A program made the translations under genes and the position numbers. From positions 1 to 11,981 of the forward strand of contig CAAFPE010000081.1 of the NCBI GenBank assembly GCA_900764755.1: 11,981 nucleotides of DNA. Reading direction: 5' to 3'. Positions 6,828-11,981 of this stretch are shown piece by piece (within the stretch, counting starts at the first letter, position 1; each line of letters begins with the position of its first letter). The stretch is from an uncultured Oscillospiraceae bacterium. GTDB lineage: Bacteria > Bacillota > Clostridia > Oscillospirales > Oscillospiraceae. A model generated the notes under the pieces. That model was not told where the DNA came from, ran no database searches, and was given only the letters and a program-made list of their open reading frames with translations.

Positions 6828-8369
6828 ATGGAAGAGATCTACCTCTTGGGCGTGGACGTGGGTACCTCCAGTATTAAGGTCACCGTCATTGACCAGGAAG
6901 CCCGCTTTGTGGCCCAGGAGAGCGCAACATATCGCCTGATCAACCCCAATCAGGTGTCGATCCAGATCGATACCGCAGATATGTGGAATGCATTCACTGG
7001 CTGCGTGGGGGCGCTGATCAGCAAGCATGGAGTGGAGCCTGGAAAGATCAAGGCCATCGGGATCTCCAGCCTGTGTCCCGGCCTGGCGGCATTTGATGCC
7101 GACGGGCGGGTGCTGGTGGATCCGATCATCTACTCAGACCGGCGCAGCACGGAGGAGGCGGAGATCTTCCGCCAGACCATCGGGACCCAGCGCCTGTTTG
7201 AGATCACGGCCAACAGCCCCATGGCGGGGGCTATGTCCGGCACCTCCATGCTCTGGATCAAGAGAAATCTGCCTGAGATCTATGAAAAGACCCGGTACTT
7301 TGGCCATGTGAATACCCTGATCGCCATGATGCTGTCCGGGAACTTCGCCATCGACCACTCCAATGCCTCCTATACCCTGCTGTATGAGACGGCGGGCCGG
7401 GGTGTGTGGTCTGAGGAGATCTGTGATAAGATCGGCATTGACATCCACAAGCTGCCTCCCTTGGTCAAGTCCACGGATGTGGTGGGCAATCTGATCCACC
7501 CGGTCCTGCTGGCCATGGGGCTGTCCCCTGAGACCAAGATCGTCATCGGCGGCGGAGACACCGCCTGCGCCACCCTGGCGGCCGGCGTGGTCAAGCAGGG
7601 CGATGTGTGTGAGTCGGTGGGCACCACGAATGTGCTGACTGTCTGTGTGGAGGAGCCCAAGTTCTCCCCCAACTTCATCAACCGCCGCCATGTGGTGGAC
7701 GGAGCCTGGATCTATCAGGGGGCCATGTCCCACACCGGCTCCTCCTATCAGTGGATGTATGACAACTTCTATCAGGATTACAAGGATTATCCCTCTGTCA
7801 CCGGGAAGCGGGGCATGATGCTGATGAACGATGACGCAGAGCAGGCGGAGCCAGGGGCCGACGGGCTGGTGTTCCTCCCCTATATGATGGGAGAGCGCAG
7901 CCCGGTGTGGGACCCCTACGCCAGAGGCGTGTTCTTCGGACTGTCCCTCAAGACCACCCGCCGGGAGATGAACCGGGCGGTGCTGGAGGGTTGTGCCTAC
8001 GGCATGCGCCAGCTTATTGAGATGGTGGAGAAGGTCACCGGACAGAAGCTGACCCGGTTCTCCTCCATCGGCGGCGGAGCCAAAAGCAAGGTCTGGGCCC
8101 AGATCAAGGCTGACATCACCGGCCGCGACATCACGGTGCTGGATATGAACGACATGGCCCCTGTGGGTGCGGCCCTGCTGGCCGGCGTGGGCATCGGCGT
8201 GTTTAAGGATGTGTATGAGGCCTCCGCCAAGGTGGAGAAGAGCGTATACATGGAGATCCAGCACAGCGACGCGCACAAAGAGGTGTATGACCGCCGCTAT
8301 CAGGTCTATACTGGTCTCTATCCCAGCGTGAAGGAACTTTACAAGGTGAACCTCGGCGTTCAGTCATGA
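6828..8369 (+). CDS. FGGY-family carbohydrate kinase (xylulokinase-like)
   Basis: Encodes 513 residues, normal for FGGY kinases, which transfer phosphate from ATP to a sugar or ketose in the cytoplasm. The FGGY_N domain starts with DVGTSSIK (10-17), the phosphate-binding loop. The catalytic base is D244 in IGGGDTACATLAAG. GTTN (265-268) is the second ATP loop. The FGGY_C domain has LPYMMGERSPVWDP and the adenosine motif GGGAKSKVWAQIKADI (415 on), typical of xylulokinase relatives. AGGAGG (6815-6820) lies seven bases before ATG 6828. It is 34 bases after the aldolase and 39 before dctP. Known FGGY kinases with aldolase partners (rhamnulokinase, fuculokinase) phosphorylate O-1 of a ketose, and I infer the same here. 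The C-terminal third also recalls LsrK, the AI-2 kinase, but the N-terminal part and context do not settle it. Its codon use is less biased than in the aldolase and dctP. Confidence 0.93.
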   Translation: MEEIYLLGVDVGTSSIKVTVIDQEARFVAQESATYRLINPNQVSIQIDTADMWNAFTGCVGALISKHGVEPGKIKAIGISSLCPGLAAFDADGRVLVDPIIYSDRRSTEEAEIFRQTIGTQRLFEITANSPMAGAMSGTSMLWIKRNLPEIYEKTRYFGHVNTLIAMMLSGNFAIDHSNASYTLLYETAGRGVWSEEICDKIGIDIHKLPPLVKSTDVVGNLIHPVLLAMGLSPETKIVIGGGDTACATLAAGVVKQGDVCESVGTTNVLTVCVEEPKFSPNFINRRHVVDGAWIYQGAMSHTGSSYQWMYDNFYQDYKDYPSVTGKRGMMLMNDDAEQAEPGADGLVFLPYMMGERSPVWDPYARGVFFGLSLKTTRREMNRAVLEGCAYGMRQLIEMVEKVTGQKLTRFSSIGGGAKSKVWAQIKADITGRDITVLDMNDMAPVGAALLAGVGIGVFKDVYEASAKVEKSVYMEIQHSDAHKEVYDRRYQVYTGLYPSVKELYKVNLGVQS

Positions 8370-8408
8370 AGCCGAACAATAAAACGATGAAAAAGGAGTA
8401 ATTTTAAG

Positions 8409-9449
8409 ATGAAAAAGTGTCTCAGCTCTATCCTGGCTCTGGCGCTGACCTTCTCTCTGGTCGGCTGCTCCGGCGGATCCGGAAGCACTCCCAGCACCTC
8501 CGGCGATTCCTCTGACCCCAAGGTTTCCATGAACGTCAGCGTGCCTGATGCCGACAACTCCTACATCTATGCTGCGGCCCAGGAGTTCAAGTCCCGCGTG
8601 GAGGAGTACTCCAACGGCAGCATTGAGCTGACCATCTATCCCAATGGCTCCCTGTACGGCGGCGACGGAAATGCCGCCATCTCCTCTGTGGGCAACGGCT
8701 CTTTGGACATCGTGATCCTGGCCTCCTCCCTGTACGCCAGCTTCGACCCCAGCTTCTATGTGGTTTCCGTCCCTTACCTGTTTGACGACACCAAGCAGCT
8801 GCAGGATTACCTGAACAGCGACACCGGCAAGGATCTGTTCAACAGCGTGGAGAGCATGGGCATCACCTGCCTGGGCAGCTGGACCCGCTCCTTCCGCCAG
8901 GTGACCAACAGCAAGAAGCCCATCAACTCTCCCGCCGACCTGGAGGGCATGGTCCTGCGTACCCCCAGCAACTCCCTGTATGTTGAGTTCTTCACCGCCT
9001 GCGGCGCCAATGCCACTCCCATGAGCTTCAGCGAGGTGTACAACGCCCTGCAGCTGAACACCCTGGACGGCCAGGAGAACCCTGTGGACGTGCCTGCCAC
9101 CAACAACTTCTATGAGGTTCAGAAGTACATCTCCGCTACCAACCACATCGCCGACGCCTGGATCGTGGGCATGAACACCAACAAGCTGAACGGCCTCACC
9201 GAGAATCAGCAGAACGCTCTGCGCCAGGCTGCCGAGGAGTGCCAGCAGTGGTATGTGGACTACCAGGCCGAGAAGGACGGCGAGATGCTGAAGCTGCTGA
9301 CCGACAATGGCATGGAGTACAACGAGGTCCCCGAGGAGGGCTTCCAGGAGTTCGTGTCCGTTTCCCAGGAGCTGTACCCCAAGTTCAAGGAAATGGTTCA
9401 GAACGACGAGCTGTTTGACGCCACGGTCGCCTTCTGTGGCAAGGCCTGA
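8409..9449 (+). CDS. dctP: TRAP transporter solute-binding lipoprotein, DctP family
   Basis: Encodes 346 residues, the extracytoplasmic receptor of a tripartite ATP-independent transporter. It captures the substrate outside the membrane and hands it to DctQM for sodium- or proton-driven uptake. A type II signal peptide ends in the lipobox LVGC with lipidated C20, as expected in a Gram-positive cell. A Ser/Gly/Thr linker (21-37) follows. The fold shows the family's LGSWTRSFRQVTN and GMVLRTP with R184, the position where most DctP proteins hold the substrate carboxylate. The LNTLDGQENP motif is also present. AAGGAG (8393-8398) lies ten bases before the ATG. The substrate could be a sugar acid or other anion if R184 acts as usual, or a polyol as in the few polyol TRAP systems. 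Codon bias suggests very high expression, as is common for binding proteins. The symbol denotes the family, not C4-dicarboxylate specificity. Confidence 0.94.
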   Translation: MKKCLSSILALALTFSLVGCSGGSGSTPSTSGDSSDPKVSMNVSVPDADNSYIYAAAQEFKSRVEEYSNGSIELTIYPNGSLYGGDGNAAISSVGNGSLDIVILASSLYASFDPSFYVVSVPYLFDDTKQLQDYLNSDTGKDLFNSVESMGITCLGSWTRSFRQVTNSKKPINSPADLEGMVLRTPSNSLYVEFFTACGANATPMSFSEVYNALQLNTLDGQENPVDVPATNNFYEVQKYISATNHIADAWIVGMNTNKLNGLTENQQNALRQAAEECQQWYVDYQAEKDGEMLKLLTDNGMEYNEVPEEGFQEFVSVSQELYPKFKEMVQNDELFDATVAFCGKA

Positions 9450-9494
9450 TCCGATCCCGGCAAGAGACCGCAACTCCATCAACTGAAGCGTAAA

Positions 9495-9535
9495 AGCGGA
9501 TGCGGAGGAGCCCCTCCGGCTCCACCGCATCCGCT
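9495..9535 (+). terminator. strong intergenic hairpin between dctP and dctQ (attenuator or mRNA stabiliser)
   Basis: AGCGGATGCGG (9495-9505) pairs with CCGCATCCGCT (9525-9535). After one A-A mismatch the stem continues as GGAGCC (9507-9512) with GGCTCC (9518-9523), for 17 pairs in all. Only a weak T tract (GTATTCTTG) follows, and dctQ and dctM have no clear promoter of their own. I infer partial termination or protection of the upstream mRNA, giving more DctP than membrane subunits. Confidence 0.75.
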
Positions 9536-9592
9536 GTATTCTTGCCCGCAGGTGAGAGAAAAAGAATCTTTGTGTATGTAGGAGGGGAATCA

Positions 9593-10102
9593 ATGGAACG
9601 CAAGCATTCACCCTTGAGTAAATTTTTTGATGTTGTAGACAAGCTGGAGGATATTCTGTGCGGAGGAACCCTGGTCTGTCTGCTGCTGGTCGTGCTGTTG
9701 CAGGTAGGCGGCCGTCTGATGGGCGTGACACTGACCTGGACGGAGGAGACGACCCGTTTCTTCTTCCTTTGGATGATGTTCTTGGCGGTGGCCGCCGGCT
9801 TCAATCGGGCGGAGTCTTCCCGCGTGGTGATCCTGGTCAAGATGCTGCCCCGGCCCTTGCAGAAGGTGTGTACTGTTTTGTACTATGTGGTCACCCTGGG
9901 CTTTTTCGCCTTCATGGTCAAGTATGGAATCGACCTGACTATGCAGAAGTTTGCCTTCAACGAGATGGCCACTGCCATTGCCGTCCCCATGGGCGCGATC
10001 ATGATTTGTGTGCCTCTGTGCGGCTTCCTGGGCATCATCGGCACCATCCAGAGCTTTTTAGAGTATCCCCATAAGGTAGCGATCGGAGGCGACGAGAAAT
10101 GA
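9593..10102 (+). CDS. dctQ: TRAP transporter small membrane subunit, DctQ family
   Basis: Encodes 169 residues with four predicted membrane segments (about residues 23-43, 52-72, 90-112 and 127-150). The DctQ signature LTWTEETTRFFFLWMMFLAVAAGFNRAESSRV is present. It is the small membrane partner that links DctP to the DctM transport subunit. The frame is open from 9500, but ATG 9593 with AGGAGGGG (9580-9587) just upstream is the clear start, and codons before it lie in the intergenic hairpin. It follows dctP by 143 bases. Its stop TGA (10100-10102) overlaps the dctM start in ATGA, which implies coupled translation and a fixed subunit ratio. Confidence 0.93.
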   Translation: MERKHSPLSKFFDVVDKLEDILCGGTLVCLLLVVLLQVGGRLMGVTLTWTEETTRFFFLWMMFLAVAAGFNRAESSRVVILVKMLPRPLQKVCTVLYYVVTLGFFAFMVKYGIDLTMQKFAFNEMATAIAVPMGAIMICVPLCGFLGIIGTIQSFLEYPHKVAIGGDEK

Positions 10103-11382
10103 GTGTAGCACTGCTGTTGATTTTTCTGGGCCTGATGGCCCTGGGCGTGCCCATCGCCATCTCTCTGGGCGCCGCGTCCGTCATCGTGCTGATCACCATG
10201 GGCAATATGCCCCTGACGATGGTGGTACAGCTGATGTATACCTCCATGAACAGCTTCGTCATGGTGGCTGTGCCCCTGTTCATCCTGGCCGGCTCCCTCA
10301 TGGACGAGGGCGGCATCGCCGACAAGATCTACGACCTGGCTGAGGCCTGTGTGGGCTGGATCTACGGCGGCCTGGGCCATGTGGCCATTCTGTGTAATAT
10401 CATCTTCGGCGCGATGTCCGGCTCCTCCGTGGCCGCCGTGGCCTCCATCGGTAAAATGAGCATCAACGCCATGGCCAAGAAGGGTTATCCCAAGGAGTAC
10501 GGTGTGGGCATCAACCTGGCTGGCTGTATGTTGGCCTCCGTGATCCCGCCCAGCATCCTGATGATCGTGGCCGCCTCCACCGCCAGCGTGTCCATCGGCC
10601 AGGCTCTGATGGCCGGCATGGTCCCCGGCGTGCTGATCGGCGTGATCTACATGGTCTACAACTATGTCCACTGTAAGGTCACCGGCATCGGCGAGAAGTC
10701 CCCCTTCCAGCCCAAGCGTCTGGGCAAGGCCTTTGTCTCCGCCGTTCCTGCCCTGATGGTCCCCGTGATCATGCTGGTGGGTATGTACAGCGGCATCTAC
10801 ACCCCCACCGAGGGCGCGGGCATCGCCGTGGCCTATGCCATGCTGGTCTCCATCTATGTGTACAAGCGTCTGAAGTGGTCTGACATTCCCCGCATCATCG
10901 CCAAGAATGCCCGCCAGACCGGTACCATTCTGTTCATCGCCATCGCCGCCAAGCCCGCCGGCCAGATCTTCGAGCTGGACGGCCTGCCCACCAAGCTGGC
11001 CCACTTCATCCTGGGCATCTCTGACAACCAGCTGGTCATCATGTTTGCCCTGTTTGTGTTCCTGATCATCGTGGGTATGTTCATGGACGCCACCGCGGCC
11101 ATCTACATCCTGGTGCCCATCCTGCTCCCCGTGGTGAAGCAGCTGGGCGTCAGCCCCCTGTTCTTCGTGGTGTTCCTGGTCATCACCCTCAGCTTCGGCC
11201 TGATCACTCCTCCCGTGGGGGTGTGCCTGTACGCCGCGGAGAACGTCACCGGACTTCCTCTGGAAAAGGTGATAAAATCGGTGGTGCCGTGGCTGTTCCT
11301 GACCGTCGGTATCATCTGTATCTTCATCCTCTTGCCGCAGATCATCACCGGGCCCATCGCCCTGATGTTCCCCAACGGCTGA
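10099..11382 (+). CDS. dctM: TRAP transporter large membrane subunit, DctM family
   Basis: Encodes 427 residues, almost entirely hydrophobic, with about 11-12 membrane segments in two related halves. It is the transport channel that couples substrate entry to the sodium or proton gradient. Family motifs are in order: FILAGSLMDEGGIADKI near 59-75, GAMSGSS (104-110), VIPPSIL (148-154), YTPTEGAGIAV (T235-E238 region), FMDATAAIYILVPILLP, and TPPVGVCLYAA (370 on). The paired PPS and TPPVG loops are the mirrored hairpins that form the transport site. It starts in a four-base ATGA overlap with dctQ, is the last gene of the operon, and is followed by a terminator. The sequence does not reveal the substrate. 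Confidence 0.95.
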   Translation: MSVALLLIFLGLMALGVPIAISLGAASVIVLITMGNMPLTMVVQLMYTSMNSFVMVAVPLFILAGSLMDEGGIADKIYDLAEACVGWIYGGLGHVAILCNIIFGAMSGSSVAAVASIGKMSINAMAKKGYPKEYGVGINLAGCMLASVIPPSILMIVAASTASVSIGQALMAGMVPGVLIGVIYMVYNYVHCKVTGIGEKSPFQPKRLGKAFVSAVPALMVPVIMLVGMYSGIYTPTEGAGIAVAYAMLVSIYVYKRLKWSDIPRIIAKNARQTGTILFIAIAAKPAGQIFELDGLPTKLAHFILGISDNQLVIMFALFVFLIIVGMFMDATAAIYILVPILLPVVKQLGVSPLFFVVFLVITLSFGLITPPVGVCLYAAENVTGLPLEKVIKSVVPWLFLTVGIICIFILLPQIITGPIALMFPNG

Positions 11383-11404
11383 CGGGAGAACAAAATAAAA
11401 ACCA

Positions 11405-11455
11405 AAACCGCCCTTCGGTGTACGGAGACGTACCACCGGAGGGCGGTTTCATCCT
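11405..11455 (+). terminator. terminator of the catabolic operon
   Basis: AAACCGCCCT (11405-11414) pairs with AGGGCGGTTT (11440-11449). The stem continues inward (TCGGTG-TAC with GTACCACCGG, one bulge) to a loop around GGAGAC (11424-11429). It lies 22 bases after dctM and ends in TTTCATCC. This closes the six-gene unit. Confidence 0.88.
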
Positions 11456-11544
11456 ATGTAATAAAGTAGGAGTGGGTCTCCTGACCCGCCCGCCGTTTTT
11501 CAGAAGGGTTTCATTCCACAATGAGGGTTTCGCCCTTTGGGCGA

Positions 11545-11572
11545 GTTCCTTTTTCCGCGGCGAAAAAGGAAC
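11545..11572. repeat. 10-bp inverted repeat with 8-base loop
   Basis: GTTCCTTTTT (11545-11554) is the exact reverse complement of AAAAAGGAAC (11563-11572), with the loop CCGCGGCG between. On the + strand it lacks a T tract after the stem. It may be part of an interspersed element rather than a terminator. Confidence 0.7.
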
Positions 11573-11902
11573 CAAAACGCCGCCGGGGGTGGGCTCCGAT
11601 GGGCGTCCCCGCCCATAGTCGCGCCCCCCGGACCCCGTTTACAGGGGATACCCCTACGCCCTTCCGAAGAAGTTCCGGCGCGCAAAATGCGGCTCCAAGT
11701 TTTGATTCCTTCCGGGCCACTGGGCCCTGGTGCGGCGCAAAATTTTGGCCTACACCATTTCACCGCCGCGCCTGGTTCCGACCAGCCGTGGCAGAGGGTG
11801 TGGGATCGGAGGTGCGTCGGACGGAGCCGTTCCCATGAATCGGGGACGGGCGGGTCTGGGACCCACCCCTGCGGCGAACCACTGGCATTTCCGAGACATG
11901 GC

Positions 11903-11922
11903 GGGAGGGGTAAGCCCCTCCC
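11903..11922. repeat. 8-bp perfect inverted repeat with TAAG loop
   Basis: GGGAGGGG (11903-11910) and CCCCTCCC (11915-11922) flank TAAG and are followed by CTACGGA. This compact palindrome resembles short dispersed hairpin repeats in related gut Firmicutes. No T tract follows, so it is not a simple terminator. Confidence 0.7.
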
Positions 11923-11981
11923 CTACGGATGGAAGGGGAAACATTCTGCGACGGAGGATAGGCGGGCGGCCACACGGGGCC

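Larger units (their letters stand above)
11450..11981. repeat. non-coding, GC-rich stretch with several inverted repeats
   Basis: I see no supported gene here. The open frames lack ribosome binding sites and give Arg/Pro/Ser-rich low-information peptides. Structured elements include CGCCC-TTT-GGGCG (11531-11543), GTTCCTTTTT with AAAAAGGAAC (11545-11554 and 11563-11572), GGGG-ATA-CCCC (11644-11654), and GGGAGGGG-TAAG-CCCCTCCC (11903-11922). A GGCC...GGCC start runs to the window edge (11968-11981). From memory, such hairpins are dispersed between genes in Oscillospiraceae-like genomes. Copy number cannot be checked from this window. Confidence 0.6.

Noticed and set aside
5924..8369. AI-2 (lsr) processing operon, because an LsrF-like aldolase and an FGGY kinase with LsrK-like C-terminal features are adjacent
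   Set aside because: No LsrG, no LsrR-type regulator and no Lsr ABC transporter. The kinase looks closer to xylulokinase, and a TRAP transporter and dehydrogenase are not part of the known lsr system.
8364..9731. Long reverse-strand frame opposite dctP and dctQ
   Set aside because: Covers two clear TRAP genes and the intergenic hairpin; no family motifs.
9883..11436. Long reverse-strand frame opposite dctQ and dctM
   Set aside because: His/Asp/Gln/Gly-rich artefact of the mirror frame of a membrane protein gene.
11500..11944. Several short open frames in the right-hand intergenic region
   Set aside because: No ribosome binding sites, low-complexity Arg/Pro-rich products, and they cross the inverted repeats.

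Overview
The window looks like part of a GC-rich gut-type Firmicute chromosome. The best guess is the Oscillospiraceae (Flavonifractor/Lawsonibacter/Pseudoflavonifractor-like). This is inferred from strong AGGAGG ribosome binding sites, sigma-A promoters with 17-base spacers, a T-box leader, a lipoprotein signal peptide on the binding protein, heavy CTG/AAG/GGC codon bias, and GC-rich hairpin repeats at the right end. All supported genes lie on the + strand. I see no mobile element, CRISPR array, tRNA or rRNA.

Region 1 (1-3515) is a tRNA-charging unit. After what is probably the 3' arm of an upstream terminator, a near-consensus promoter drives an isoleucine T-box leader. The ATC specifier, the AGTA motif, the antiterminator with a TGGT bulge and the competing terminator can all be placed. 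The T-box controls a small two-CxxC zinc-ribbon protein and then ileS, whose ribosome binding site overlaps the stop codon of the small gene. A 14-bp hairpin ends the unit.

Region 2 (3530-4546) is a single regulator gene of the RpiR family (HTH plus sugar-phosphate-binding SIS domain), with its own promoter and terminator.

Region 3 (4590-11449) is a six-gene catabolic operon. The genes are a zinc-dependent NAD-type medium-chain alcohol dehydrogenase, a class I DhnA/LsrF-type aldolase, an FGGY sugar kinase, and a tripartite TRAP transporter (lipoprotein DctP, small membrane DctQ, large membrane DctM). It has one good promoter, with a perfect 6-2-6 inverted repeat (TTTCAA-TC-TTGAAA) covering the -35 box. 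It ends in a long terminator. The logic read from the families is: the TRAP transporter imports a polyol or related hydroxylated compound; the dehydrogenase oxidises it to a ketose; the kinase phosphorylates the ketose; the aldolase cleaves the ketose phosphate, probably to dihydroxyacetone phosphate and an aldehyde; and RpiR senses a phosphorylated intermediate. The substrate cannot be named from sequence. The combination is self-contained and may be a little-described pathway.

Region 4 (11450-11981) has no gene I can support. It holds several GC-rich inverted repeats of the kind dispersed in genomes of this group, and the window ends inside what may be another one.
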